The position numbers were made by a program, and so were the translations under genes. A DNA stretch of 35,708 nucleotides from Phycisphaeraceae bacterium (lineage in GTDB: Bacteria; Planctomycetota; Phycisphaerae; Phycisphaerales; Zrk34). The stretch covers positions 1 through 35,708 of the forward strand of contig JANQHK010000015.1 of assembly GCA_028282685.1 (NCBI GenBank), in the 5' to 3' direction. Of this stretch, positions 15,801 through 22,806 are shown piece by piece. Position 1 is the stretch's first letter. Each line of letters begins with the position of its first letter. The notes beneath the pieces were generated by a model. That model did no database searches. It was not told where the DNA came from and saw only the letters and a list, made by a program, of their open reading frames with translations.

Positions 15801-16567
15801 ATTCGCTGGGCACGGCGATCAGCGTGGCGATGCAGTACGGCGTGCCGATCGATTCCCTGGTGCACAAGTTCACGCACCAGCGGTTCGAGCCGGCCGGCAT
15901 GACCGACAACAAGGAAATCCCCTTCGCCAAGTCGCTGGTCGATTACATCTTCCGCTGGCTGGGGATGGAGTTCATCCCCGGCTATCGCGAAGCCAATGGC
16001 CCCAAGCGCCCGGACAGCAAGCCGGCCAAGTCCGCGCCGGTGACTGGGGCCGGGGCCAAGGCCGCGGAAACGCGCCCGCGCGCCGCGGCGGCGGCGAAAA
16101 CCACCACGATGCAGCAAAGCCGCGGGAAGGAGCCGACGGCTGACGATCGCACCGGCGCAGGTCAGGGAAGCCCTGCGCCGGTTCCCGTGAATCGATTGCG
16201 CGGCGAAAAAGAGGCCGAGCCTGCCGCGCCGCGCATCCGACGCATCGATCAGGACAAGCCGGCCGAAGCGGCCAAGCCGTCTGACGCGGATACCGCCGCC
16301 CCGCGCGGTGTCGATGATCCGCATCTGGCGACGCAGCACCAGGCCAACACCGGTCCGCTGGCGGTGCTGCAGAAGAGCGCCGGCACGGTTTTGGCGACCG
16401 CCGATCGACAGAACGCCACCGCCGCGGCGCTGGTCGGCTCCCTCAACGAAGCCAACAGCCAGATGATGGGCGATGCCCCGGCGTGCGATGTCTGCGGATC
16501 CATCACCGTCCGCAACGGCACCTGCTACAAGGGCCTGAACTGCGGCAACTCGATGGGATGCTCTTAA
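12812..16567 (+). CDS. nrdJ: Adenosylcobalamin-dependent (class II) ribonucleotide reductase
   Basis: 1251 residues. It reduces ribonucleotides to deoxyribonucleotides, using coenzyme B12 to generate a thiyl radical, so it works with or without oxygen. The redox pair is Cys183 (PHACFIQS) and Cys420 (DNTACNLASINL). The radical Cys409 and Glu411 lie in NASNPCSEY; the 11-residue gap between 409 and 420 equals that in Thermotoga NrdJ. PTGTIG lies in the barrel end. A C-terminal TSCPD-type domain (about 950-1060) is followed by a low-complexity Ala/Pro/Lys-rich linker (about 1064-1170) and a cysteine-rich tail (CDVC, then four more Cys in the last 20 residues) that probably re-reduces the active site. 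The ATG at 12812 fits the family start MKIERKFTKAGED; a TTG at 12800 is in frame but has no ribosome-site spacing. Confidence 0.95.
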   Translation: MKIERKFTKAGEDVFESIEWVRRSSRIVNPDGSVVFEMNDAEVPAGWSQLATDIMVSKYFRKAGVPQYDADGQVVTDEHDEVVTGPERSARQVIARLAGCWRWWGEKYGYFDSEQDAQAFYDEICHTLLHQMVAPNSPQWFNTGLHYAYGMTGPAQGHWYTDPTTGETRLAEDAYSHPQPHACFIQSVDDDLVNEGGIMDLWVREARLFKYGSGTGTNFSHLRGDGERLSGGGQSSGLMSWLKIGDRAAGAIKSGGTTRRAAKMVCLDLDHPDIEDFVNWKVREELKVAALVEGVKQLSEDQKRVAEELGLKLDYDFNGEAYATVSGQNANNSVRIPNSFFKALDEGTDWELNNRVDHRVARSVPARRLWDQIGFAAWRCADPGVQYDTTINQWHTCPESGRINASNPCSEYMFLDNTACNLASINLLTLYDAEKQTFDISGYEHTIRLWTMVLEISVLMAAFPSKEIARLSYEFRTLGLGYANLGAMLMQAGVPYDSDLGRALAGTLAAVMTGRSYATSAEMAEELGPFPSYFRNRDHMLRVVRNHRRAAYGVPRERDAAAGHELGYYEGLEITPVPIDASVIEHPTHACNGLHNGEELLTAARRSWDDAFKLGKAHGFRNAQATVIAPTGTIGLLMDCDTTGVEPDFALVKFKKLAGGGYFKIANQSLRPALRSLGYDTTQIDQIMNYVMGSGDLNVTMPGDDGAAPGNPTDTFADFLRARGASDDDLAKITQSLGSALELGFVFNAYTLGEAAMKRMGLEGRPDPLRALELSRKQIAKLNEMICGTGAIEGAPHMKDEHLPVFDCANRCGKTGKRFIAPTGHIRMMGAVQPFISGAISKTINLPHEATVDEIKQAYRLSWELGLKANALYRDGSKLSQPLSATADGAEDDDEEAIEAAKKEVTAEVSTVASRIAHAETDTDADSAQGPVEKIVERIVERPLRRRLPATRNSITHKFNVAGHEGYLTVGLYDDGMPGELFITMAKEGSTIGGLMDSLGTAISVAMQYGVPIDSLVHKFTHQRFEPAGMTDNKEIPFAKSLVDYIFRWLGMEFIPGYREANGPKRPDSKPAKSAPVTGAGAKAAETRPRAAAAAKTTTMQQSRGKEPTADDRTGAGQGSPAPVPVNRLRGEKEAEPAAPRIRRIDQDKPAEAAKPSDADTAAPRGVDDPHLATQHQANTGPLAVLQKSAGTVLATADRQNATAAALVGSLNEANSQMMGDAPACDVCGSITVRNGTCYKGLNCGNSMGCS

Positions 16568-16619
16568 AAGTCGTAAGTTCCAAGTGTCAGGTCATTGAAA
16601 AGTGAAAGGTAAATCAAGC

Positions 16620-16779
16620 CGGACCCGAGGAGCACCGCGACGAAGGTCCGAATGAACGAATGAACAAGTTAACCGGTTAACAAGTTAACGAAATAATCAG
16701 GTACGGGCCGAGTCGCAGCTCCCTGCAGGGAGGCGCACCGGAGCCGAAACAACGGATTGAACTTAACGGGCCTGTACCT
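16620..16779 (+). ncRNA. Candidate structured RNA downstream of nrdJ
   Basis: Inverted repeats in order: CGGACC (16620-16625) with GGTCCG (16645-16650); palindrome GTTAACCGGTTAAC (16668-16681) inside two copies of AACAAGTTAAC 16 bp apart; and AGGTACGGGCC (16699-16709) pairing over 11 bp (one G-U) with GGCCTGTACCT (16769-16779). The last stem encloses the palindrome CTCCCTGCAGGGAG (16719-16732). An intrinsic terminator starts 9 nt later. It could be a 3' UTR structure of nrdJ, a small RNA or an attenuator. I recognise no known family. Confidence 0.4.
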
Positions 16780-16788
16780 CCCCTCCGT

Positions 16789-16827
16789 CCCCCCGAGATC
16801 GCCACCACCTCGGGGGGTCTTTTTTTT
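16789..16827 (+). terminator. Intrinsic terminator after nrdJ region
   Basis: CCCCCCGAG (16789-16797) pairs perfectly with CTCGGGGGG (16809-16817) over 9 bp around an 11-nt loop. TC and eight T follow. Eleven consecutive G (16828-16838) come directly after the T run, a homopolymer pair that could be error-prone in sequencing. Confidence 0.85.
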
Positions 16828-17055
16828 GGGGGGGGGGGAATTGCTGTTTGGTCGCCGGGTATCCCCTCGGCCAGCAAAAAGGAATTTGTTGCAGGCGTGC
16901 TTTTGTATTGATTTGGATCGGTCGTGCGATCAAAATCGAATCGCTTTTTCCTATTCAGAATCCGTAAACACCCCTATTGATTCCGCCGACCCGACCGGTC
17001 ACAATCATCTGTGGAGGCGGTGTTTCGTTTTCTATCGATTCCCGTCCCTAACCGA

Positions 17056-17438
17056 AGATTTGCCGGCGGGGTGGTGATTTATTTCCCCCGGCAATCTCCG
17101 AGGAAGAGTCAGCGAGAACCGATCCGGTGTGCCGGGTAGCGCTCCGGTCGGTGGCTGTGGTGTCGAGTTGAGCGCCCCTCTTCCGGGCGGTGTGTTGCCA
17201 TCAAGAGCGGACGCTCCTTTTGCACCACGGCCAACGTACAGCCGATGCCGTGCGGTATCGTGCTGCCCGGAGAGCGAGGCATCGACATATACGTGTTCGC
17301 CACCGTGCGAACGTAACCCGCATCGCGATCTTCATAAAGGATAGGCCTATGCGCATCGCTCACGTGGGTATAGGGTGAGAGATTCGAAGAGTGTGAGAGC
17401 AGCGCGGCGCGTGCCGCGCGGGAGAGTGTACGAATCTC
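17056..17438 (+). promoter_or_regulatory. Hairpin-rich 5' leader of the second PEP-CTERM gene
   Basis: Stems in order: 17056-17097 (AGATT, GCCGG and GGGG arms with small bulges); ACCGA plus CCGG (17118-17127) with CCGG plus TCGGT (17144-17152); TTCGC (17296-17300) with GCGAA (17307-17311), extended by ACG/CGT across a bulge; and GAGATTCG (17379-17386) with CGAATCTC (17431-17438). The last stem encloses GCGCGGC-GCGT-GCCGCGC (17402-17419) and lies 8 nt before the ribosome site AGGAG (17447-17451), so it could influence translation. No known riboswitch class is recognised. Confidence 0.4.
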
Positions 17439-17456
17439 GTATTAAAAGGAGAGCCA

Positions 17457-18179
17457 ATGATGAGTACGAGTAAAGCCGCGATTGCATTGGCGGCCGTCGT
17501 CTGGTTTGGCGGTACGGCCTTGGCGGATAATTTCGCTGAGCCGGTCTGGGCCGACGCCCCGTTGGCCGTCTGGGCGGAATGGCAGCACGACCAGCAGCAA
17601 CTGCCGGCCGGTTCGCCCTTCGATGTCTACGCCTTGAACTGGGGCGACGGTGGGCCGGAAACCAACGAAAGCATCTCGACCACTCCGAGCATGCCGGGCG
17701 GCGCGCCGCCCTGGCCGGTTGTCCGCCTGGAGCAGTTGAGTGATTTCACGCAGCTCCCCGAGGGCTGGCAGAGCACCAAGGACGCTGCGCTGCATTTCAA
17801 CGTGAACAATTGGGTCGACGACAAGCCGATGAAAAAATTACGCATCCAGTTCACGTATCGTGATCCGCTGGACACAGGAAAATCGCCTTACGTGGAACTG
17901 ATTGAAATACTCGACCCCGCCCTCCCCGGCGGAAGCGGCAACGGCAGCGTGGATCCGGGCAATCCCAATCCCGTGCATGTCCAGTCCACGAACCCGGTCG
18001 GCTATGTGTATGAAGACTGGGTCGCGTTTCCCAATCCCGACTGGGAAATCATCAAGGTGATCGTGCCCCAGGGTGTCGTGCTTCAGCAAACGTACATCAA
18101 CACAATTTCTCCCGAGCCGGCTTCGTTGTCACTGCTGGCTATCGGCGGGCTGGTGGCGTTGAGACGGCGCAGGGCCTGA
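17457..18179 (+). CDS. PEP-CTERM-anchored secreted protein of unknown function
   Basis: 240 residues. The signal peptide (about 1-25, KAAIALAAVVWFGGTALA) is followed by a compact domain rich in Trp and Pro with no motif I recognise. The C-terminus PEPASLSLLAIGGLVALRRRR is a PEP-CTERM exosortase signal: the PEP motif, a hydrophobic helix and an arginine cluster. The protein should therefore be exported and sorted to the cell surface or matrix. AGGAG lies 5 nt before the first ATG (17457) and 8 nt before a second, directly adjacent ATG (17460); either could be used. Composition matches the GC-rich neighbours, unlike the other PEP-CTERM gene at 6006. An intrinsic terminator follows. Confidence 0.85.
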   Translation: MMSTSKAAIALAAVVWFGGTALADNFAEPVWADAPLAVWAEWQHDQQQLPAGSPFDVYALNWGDGGPETNESISTTPSMPGGAPPWPVVRLEQLSDFTQLPEGWQSTKDAALHFNVNNWVDDKPMKKLRIQFTYRDPLDTGKSPYVELIEILDPALPGGSGNGSVDPGNPNPVHVQSTNPVGYVYEDWVAFPNPDWEIIKVIVPQGVVLQQTYINTISPEPASLSLLAIGGLVALRRRRA

Positions 18180-18264
18180 GGGGCGATTGCGGATTGCAGA
18201 TGAGATGAACGATCGGAAGGGGGGGGACGGGTGAAACCGCGAGGGAGGAGGTCAGGGGAAATAC

Positions 18265-18297
18265 GCGCGGGCCATTCTCCATGGGCCCGCGCTTTTT
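18265..18297 (+). terminator. Intrinsic terminator after PEP-CTERM gene
   Basis: GCGCGGGCC (18265-18273) pairs perfectly with GGCCCGCGC (18284-18292), followed by five T (18293-18297). It stops rightward transcription just before the convergent queF gene, whose stop codon begins at 18297. Confidence 0.8.
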
Positions 18298-18665
18298 CAT
18301 GCGAGGTATTTGATCGGCACTTCACCGGATGTCGCCGTGATGACCGAGCGGATGCCGCCTCGCCCCGCCCATTGGGTCTGCGCCAGCAACCAGCGCGGCT
18401 GCATCAGCGCCGCCAGATCATCGCGGATGCGGTTGGTCACCGCCTCATAGAAAATCCCTTCGTTGCGAAACGCCTGGTAATACAACTTCAGCGATTTCAA
18501 TTCCACGCACAGCCGATCCGGGCAGTAGACCAGGCGCACCGTACCGAAGTCCGGATGGCCGGTCTTGGGACAAAGCGAGGTGAACTCCTCGGCGATGTGC
18601 TCGATCACGTAGTCGCGCTGTGGCGCGGGATTCTCAAAACATTCCAGTATTTTGGTGTCGGACAT
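18297..18665 (-). CDS. queF: NADPH-dependent 7-cyano-7-deazaguanine reductase
   Basis: 122 residues, the short single-domain (type I) QueF of the tunnelling fold. It reduces preQ0 to preQ1 with NADPH, a step of queuosine synthesis for tRNA. The catalytic Cys32 lies in SLCPKTGHPD and the conserved acid is Asp39. The diagnostic QueF motif is Glu55-Leu-Lys-Ser-Leu-Lys60. The later Glu74 (GIFYEAV) is preceded by Tyr, where Bacillus QueF has His; I recall this variant in other bacteria and do not consider it inactivating. No other queuosine genes are in the window. The start ATG at 18665 gives the usual length. Confidence 0.92.
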   Translation of the reverse strand: MSDTKILECFENPAPQRDYVIEHIAEEFTSLCPKTGHPDFGTVRLVYCPDRLCVELKSLKLYYQAFRNEGIFYEAVTNRIRDDLAALMQPRWLLAQTQWAGRGGIRSVITATSGEVPIKYLA

Positions 18666-18737
18666 GGGTGTAGTCGCCAGTTACCGGTTTTCCGGTGCGC
18701 CGTGATTTTATTCAGCGAGGCGATTCATCGCGTTCGA

Positions 18738-19730
18738 TCATAACTTCCCGTACCGCGCGATCAGATCGATGATGCGCTGCTGATTCGAGTTCAGTTGCAC
18801 GCTCCGCCGCCAGGAGGCGATCGCTTCATCGCGCAGGGAGCGGTCGGCCCGTCGGCCGTGAAGGTATTGGGTCATGAGGATCACGCCCACGCCGTTCAGC
18901 GATTGCGTGTCTTTGGGATCGTAGCTCAGCGCCTCGCGGTAATGCGCCAGCGAAGCGGGGAAATCGCCGAGTTTGAAGTGAACGTAACCCAGCCGTTCGT
19001 ACACCATGCCGCTCGGCTTGGCCTTGGATAGCAGGTCCAGCGTGTTGGCGGCGCGCCGGTATCGGCCCACGCGGATCAGCGAGTCGGACATGTTCAGCAT
19101 GATTTCCGGTTCGAGATTGCCCATCTCCGCGGCGGTGCGGTACGATTCGATCGCCAGGTGATGCTGTCCCATCGATGCGTAGATCGATCCGAGGTTCACG
19201 TGCGCCGGCTGGCTGGTGGGCTTGAGCTTGGCGGCGGTTTCGGCATAGGGCAGGCCCAGCTGCGGCTGCTCGGTCTGAAGATAAGCCGTCGCCAGGTTGA
19301 GGTTGGCCTCGAAGCTGTTGGGCTGGATCGCCAGCGCGGCCAGGTACGTCTGGATGGCTTCGCCCAGTCGGTTGAGCAGGTGATACATCAGGCCCAGCTT
19401 GTAATTGGCGCCGTAGTTCTGCGGTTTCAAGTCGCGCGCGGTCTTGTATTTTTCCGCGGCTTTATCGTAATTGCCCTTGACGCGATAGATGTCGCCCATG
19501 CCCATGTGGGCCTGCGTGAGTTGTGGGTTGTCCCGCAGCACTTCCTCAAAGGCGATCAGGGCCTGGTCGAGCTGTCCGCGCTGCTGAAACAGACGCGCCT
19601 CGCGCAGTTGGTCGTGGTCGGTGGGGCGTTTCGCCGGTTGCGATGTGCGCTGCCATTGCTGACAACCGCCGACCAGCGCGATCAGCACCGCGGCCAGTAC
19701 CATCCGGCCAAGTTGTGTTCGGTTCTTCAT
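18738..19730 (-). CDS. TPR-repeat lipoprotein
   Basis: 330 residues. The lipobox ends at Cys23 (ALVGGC), so it is probably a membrane-anchored lipoprotein. From about residue 40 onward it consists of tandem 34-residue TPR helices, with motifs such as AHMGMGDIYRVKGNYDKAAEKY, ANLNLATAYLQ and VYERLGYVHFKLGDFPASLAHY, about seven to eight repeats. TPR arrays mediate protein contacts, often in envelope assembly, secretion or polysaccharide export; the partner is unknown. The ATG at 19730 has AGG 9 nt upstream; an in-frame ATG at 19751 is the alternative. It follows hemA by 32 bp and may share its transcript. A TAGAAT -10-like box at 19770-19765 could give separate expression. Confidence 0.85.
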   Translation of the reverse strand: MKNRTQLGRMVLAAVLIALVGGCQQWQRTSQPAKRPTDHDQLREARLFQQRGQLDQALIAFEEVLRDNPQLTQAHMGMGDIYRVKGNYDKAAEKYKTARDLKPQNYGANYKLGLMYHLLNRLGEAIQTYLAALAIQPNSFEANLNLATAYLQTEQPQLGLPYAETAAKLKPTSQPAHVNLGSIYASMGQHHLAIESYRTAAEMGNLEPEIMLNMSDSLIRVGRYRRAANTLDLLSKAKPSGMVYERLGYVHFKLGDFPASLAHYREALSYDPKDTQSLNGVGVILMTQYLHGRRADRSLRDEAIASWRRSVQLNSNQQRIIDLIARYGKL

Positions 19731-19762
19731 GGGTAACCTGCGGGTATGCATGGGGATCGATC

Positions 19763-21121
19763 TTATTCTACATCGGTTGAATGGGTATGGGGCACTTGAG
19801 CATTGGCCGGTTTCGGCGTGCCGACGGTGGATTCGGGGGGGTGAACGTCTTCTTCCGGCCCCAGCTCGAAAAGTCGGCGCAGCGCCGTGGCGAGCATGGC
19901 CGCTTCCGCTCCCGATTCACGCGTCAGCCGACTCAGCGGTTCGTGCAGAATCTTGTTTATCAGCCGCTGCGTGTGCTCGTTGACCAGCCGCTCCACATCG
20001 TTGCGGTCCGCTTCGCTCAATTTCTCGACGATGCGCCCCGCTTCCTGTTCGCCGATGTCGTGAAGATGCGTGCGCAAGCGGCGGATGAGTTGTCCCAGGT
20101 CTCCCATCTGCACCTGCGCGTAACATTGTTCGGCCTGTTCGGCGATGATCCGCCGCGCCGCGTCCAGTTCATCGCTGCGCAGCCGCCACGTTTCTTCCAC
20201 CACCGCCTGCAATGCGTCCAGATCGTAGAGATACACCTCGTCGTGCCGGCCGACTTCCGGCGCAATGTCGCGCGGCAGCGCCAGGTCCAGCATGAACAAC
20301 GGTCGGCGTTTGCGGCGTTTGCGGATCGCACCGAACCGCTTGGCCGTGATGATCGGCGCAGGCGAGCCGGTCAGCGTGACGACCATGTCCGCCTCCACCA
20401 GCGCCCGGTCGAGATCGGCAAAGTCGATGGCCCGGCCGCCGTGCCGGGCGGCCAGGTCGCGCGCGGCTTCCGCGGTGCGGTTGCAGATCAGAAGTTGCGC
20501 CGTGCCGCGTTGCCGGAAATGCTGAACGGCCAGTGCGGCCATCTTGCCCGCGCCGACGATCAGCAGCGTTTTGTCGTCGAATCGCTCGAAAAGATGGGCG
20601 GCGAAATCCACCGCCACGCTGGGTATGCTGATGCGGCCCTCGCCGAGTCTGGTGCGGGTTCGCACCAGCTTGCCCGCGGCCATGGCCGACTGAAACAGGC
20701 GATGCAAAACACTGCCGCAAGTGCCGAACTCCTTCGCCAGTTCGTAGCTGCGTTTCACCTGATGTGCGATCTGGTATTCCCCGAGCACCAGCGAATCCAT
20801 CCCCGCCGCCACGCCGAACAGGTGCTCCACCGCCCGGCTTGTTTCGTACTGATACACCGCCGGCGCCAGCACTTCGGCCTGGATTGCAGTCCTGTCGGCC
20901 AGCCACATCAGCAATTCCTCGCGCCGCGGATGGCCGTGCAAAGGCCGCGCCAGGTAAAACTCGGTGCGGTTGCACGTGGAAAGGATCGCCAATTCCGAGT
21001 GCGGGTATTGGGTGCGCAACGCCTCCAGCGCCTGGCGCGTTGCGGCTTCGTCCATGGCCAACGGCTCGCGCAGCGCCACCGGCGCGGTGCGGTGCGAAAT
21101 GCCGAGACAAAGGATGAACAT
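19763..21121 (-). CDS. hemA: Glutamyl-tRNA reductase
   Basis: 452 residues. It reduces glutamyl-tRNA(Glu) with NADPH to glutamate 1-semialdehyde, the first committed step of C5-pathway tetrapyrrole synthesis. The catalytic Cys50 lies in ILSTCNRTEFY. LVLGEYQIAHQVK is the conserved substrate-domain helix, and LLIVGAGKMAALA starts the NADPH-binding Rossmann domain. The C-terminal dimerisation helix (about 320-420) carries LNEHTQRLINKILHEP-like sequence. The gene overlaps the stop codon of the upstream membrane protein by one base (TGATG), a sign of translational coupling. A much longer frame open to 21787 is not used, since the family starts at MFILCLGISHRTAPV. Confidence 0.95.
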   Translation of the reverse strand: MFILCLGISHRTAPVALREPLAMDEAATRQALEALRTQYPHSELAILSTCNRTEFYLARPLHGHPRREELLMWLADRTAIQAEVLAPAVYQYETSRAVEHLFGVAAGMDSLVLGEYQIAHQVKRSYELAKEFGTCGSVLHRLFQSAMAAGKLVRTRTRLGEGRISIPSVAVDFAAHLFERFDDKTLLIVGAGKMAALAVQHFRQRGTAQLLICNRTAEAARDLAARHGGRAIDFADLDRALVEADMVVTLTGSPAPIITAKRFGAIRKRRKRRPLFMLDLALPRDIAPEVGRHDEVYLYDLDALQAVVEETWRLRSDELDAARRIIAEQAEQCYAQVQMGDLGQLIRRLRTHLHDIGEQEAGRIVEKLSEADRNDVERLVNEHTQRLINKILHEPLSRLTRESGAEAAMLATALRRLFELGPEEDVHPPESTVGTPKPANAQVPHTHSTDVE

Positions 21122-22056
21122 CAGCGTCCCTCGCTCGGCGGTGGGGGGGGAAGCGTTTCCGCCGTATCCTCGAACACGGTCGGGTCCGAGCCAATCATCA
21201 CGCGCTTGTCGTAACGGGCGCAGCCGGACAGCGTCAACGCAATCCCCAACACGATCAGCCACAACACCAGACCGACGATGCTCAGTACCGCGGCGCGCGC
21301 GCCGCGAAACGTCGGGGCGAAGTTGACGTGCATGATGACGGCATAGACCGCCCACGCCGCCGCCGACAACAGAACTTTTGGACTGCGCCACCACGGCTGG
21401 CCCAGCAGCCATTGCTCCGAGCTCAGTTCCGAAACCAGGCCCGTCGCCACGGCCAGCGTGACCAGCGCGAAGCCCACCGTTGCGGTGACGATGACGGTTT
21501 TCTCGACGCGCTCCAGCGAGGCCAGTCGGCCAAGCAGTCGAAAACGTCGCACGGCATGATCGCTGTGGCGCAGTTGACGCTGGACGAACAGGTACAACGC
21601 CCCGGAACCGGCCGCCAGAACCACCGCGCCCAGTCCCACGTAGACGCTCACCAGATGCATGACCGTCCACGTCGACATCATGGAGAACGGCTTGAACGAC
21701 CACCAACTCGCGCACACGCCCCACAGGGCCAGCACCACCGCGATCGGCCGGGCGAACAGTTCCACACCGCGCAACCGCCCGCCCCAATGCAGGTAGATCA
21801 GCAGCGCGCTGAGCAGCGCGGTCATCAGCAGCAATCCGTCGGCGTGGTTCCGCAACGGAGTCCAGCTGTGCAAGGTCGCCGCACGATACGTCAGCAGCGC
21901 TGCGGCCAGAATCAGCGCCGCCGCATCCACGGTGCGCTCGACGTTCAGATTTCCCGCGCGGCCCAACGCCAGTCGGCGGATCGATATCACCATTGCCGCT
22001 CCCAACAGCAACGCGATCAAGACAAAGCCGATCGTGACTATGAGATCATTGGGCAT
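21121..22056 (-). CDS. HemX/CcsA-type membrane protein (cytochrome c assembly family)
   Basis: 311 residues with about eight hydrophobic segments. It contains HADGLLLM, a tryptophan-containing SWWSFKPFS loop and a conserved His in TWTVMHLVSVYVGLGA, features of the CcsA/CcmC/HemX heme-handling family. HemX proteins are typically encoded next to hemA and influence GluTR abundance or heme handling, and CcsA members export heme for cytochrome c maturation. Position directly before hemA, with a one-base overlap, favours the HemX-like role (inference). The C-terminal 40 residues after the last helix are proline-rich. It starts 9 bp after the siroheme-type gene. Confidence 0.8.
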   Translation of the reverse strand: MPNDLIVTIGFVLIALLLGAAMVISIRRLALGRAGNLNVERTVDAAALILAAALLTYRAATLHSWTPLRNHADGLLLMTALLSALLIYLHWGGRLRGVELFARPIAVVLALWGVCASWWSFKPFSMMSTWTVMHLVSVYVGLGAVVLAAGSGALYLFVQRQLRHSDHAVRRFRLLGRLASLERVEKTVIVTATVGFALVTLAVATGLVSELSSEQWLLGQPWWRSPKVLLSAAAWAVYAVIMHVNFAPTFRGARAAVLSIVGLVLWLIVLGIALTLSGCARYDKRVMIGSDPTVFEDTAETLPPPPPSEGR

Positions 22057-22065
22057 GAATGGGTC

Positions 22066-22692
22066 TCACGGCTGCGCCTTGCCGATCAGGGATTCGCAGC
22101 GCTGTCTCAATGCCGGCTCGCCTTCGTTCTTCAGCAGCGCCAGCGCTTCGGTGTCGACCAGTCGCCGCAGCAGGTCCCGGCGTTGTGCGGGGTCGGTGAT
22201 TTTCTGTTGAATCCGTCGGCGGTAGTCGACGGCAATGTTCAGCAGCCGCGCCCAGTCGCCGTCGAGTGTCGCCAGCAGTTGATCGCGTATCGCCGCTCCC
22301 GCCGCCGCGCTGATTCCATCGGTTCCCACGGCCAGCGTGATCGGGCCCGCTCGGCCGTGCGCGGGAACGATCACATCGCCGTCCTGCGGATCGTCGGCCC
22401 GGTTGACCAGCGCCCCGGCGGCTTGTGCGTCTTTCACCACCTGAGCGTTGACGGCCGGATCGTCCGTCGCCGCCACCACCAGCCACCGGCCGGCCGCATC
22501 CTCCGTGCGGTATTTACGCTGCATGACTTCACACCCCGGGATTTCGCCCGCCCGGTTCGTTTCCGGGGCCACCACCGTGACCTCCGCTCCCGCCTCGGCG
22601 AATGTCCCGGCCCGGCGCAGCGCCACCGTACCGCCGCCGACCACCAGCACATTCCGTCCGTCCGCCCGCAACATGACCGGCACCTCACTCAT
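22066..22692 (-). CDS. Precorrin-2 dehydrogenase / sirohydrochlorin ferrochelatase-like
   Basis: 208 residues, matching the CysG N-terminal/Met8/SirC family without the methyltransferase domain. It oxidises precorrin-2 to sirohydrochlorin with NAD and may insert iron to give siroheme. Visible are the Rossmann motif VLVVGGGTVALRRA, VAATDDPAVNAQV, the conserved NRADDP segment with the catalytic-type Asp, and a C-terminal helical domain (about 130-205). Its usual GKSP sequence appears as GISAAA, a divergence that could affect chelatase activity. It is the first gene of a tight tetrapyrrole operon with hemX/ccsA and hemA. A TAGAAT box 6 nt before the ATG, with no ribosome site, suggests a leaderless mRNA. 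Confidence 0.85.
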   Translation of the reverse strand: MSEVPVMLRADGRNVLVVGGGTVALRRAGTFAEAGAEVTVVAPETNRAGEIPGCEVMQRKYRTEDAAGRWLVVAATDDPAVNAQVVKDAQAAGALVNRADDPQDGDVIVPAHGRAGPITLAVGTDGISAAAGAAIRDQLLATLDGDWARLLNIAVDYRRRIQQKITDPAQRRDLLRRLVDTEALALLKNEGEPALRQRCESLIGKAQP

Positions 22693-22698
22693 GGTTCT

Positions 22699-22704
22699 AT
22701 TCTA
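22699..22704 (-). promoter_or_regulatory. -10 box directly before the tetrapyrrole operon
   Basis: TAGAAT on the minus strand (22704-22699) leaves 6 nt before the ATG at 22692. There is no ribosome binding site and only a weak -35 region. Transcription would start at or next to the ATG. Confidence 0.4.
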
Positions 22705-22806
22705 ACCCGCCATCGCCTGCCCGACACGCTATCCCCTCGCGACGCATTCGTTTAACATATCCGGACCGTACCGCTGAATACCGAACGGCAAAACTGAAAA
22801 CGATTC

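Larger units (their letters stand above)
16568..17456 (+). other. Intergenic region between nrdJ and PEP-CTERM gene
   Basis: 889 bp without a convincing gene. The left part (16620-16827) contains several inverted repeats and ends in an intrinsic terminator. The central part (about 16840-17050) is AT-richer and probably contains the next promoter, but I cannot pick convincing hexamers. The right part (17056-17438) is a chain of hairpins leading to the ribosome site of the next gene. Confidence 0.6.

Noticed and set aside
12419-16339. A 1306-codon open frame antisense to nrdJ
   Set aside because: It lies exactly opposite a clear reductase gene, has no recognisable domains, and reflects the lack of stop codons in the complement of GC-rich codons.
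16620-16650. GAGGAGCACCGCGAC resembles the 5' core of the SAH riboswitch
   Set aside because: The required downstream CAGGCTCG and GGCAACGCTC-type elements are absent and no methionine-cycle gene follows.
21122-21787. Upstream extension of hemA to a 674-codon frame
   Set aside because: It overlaps the hemX/ccsA-like gene in another frame, and GluTR proteins start at the internal MFILCLGISHRTAP.
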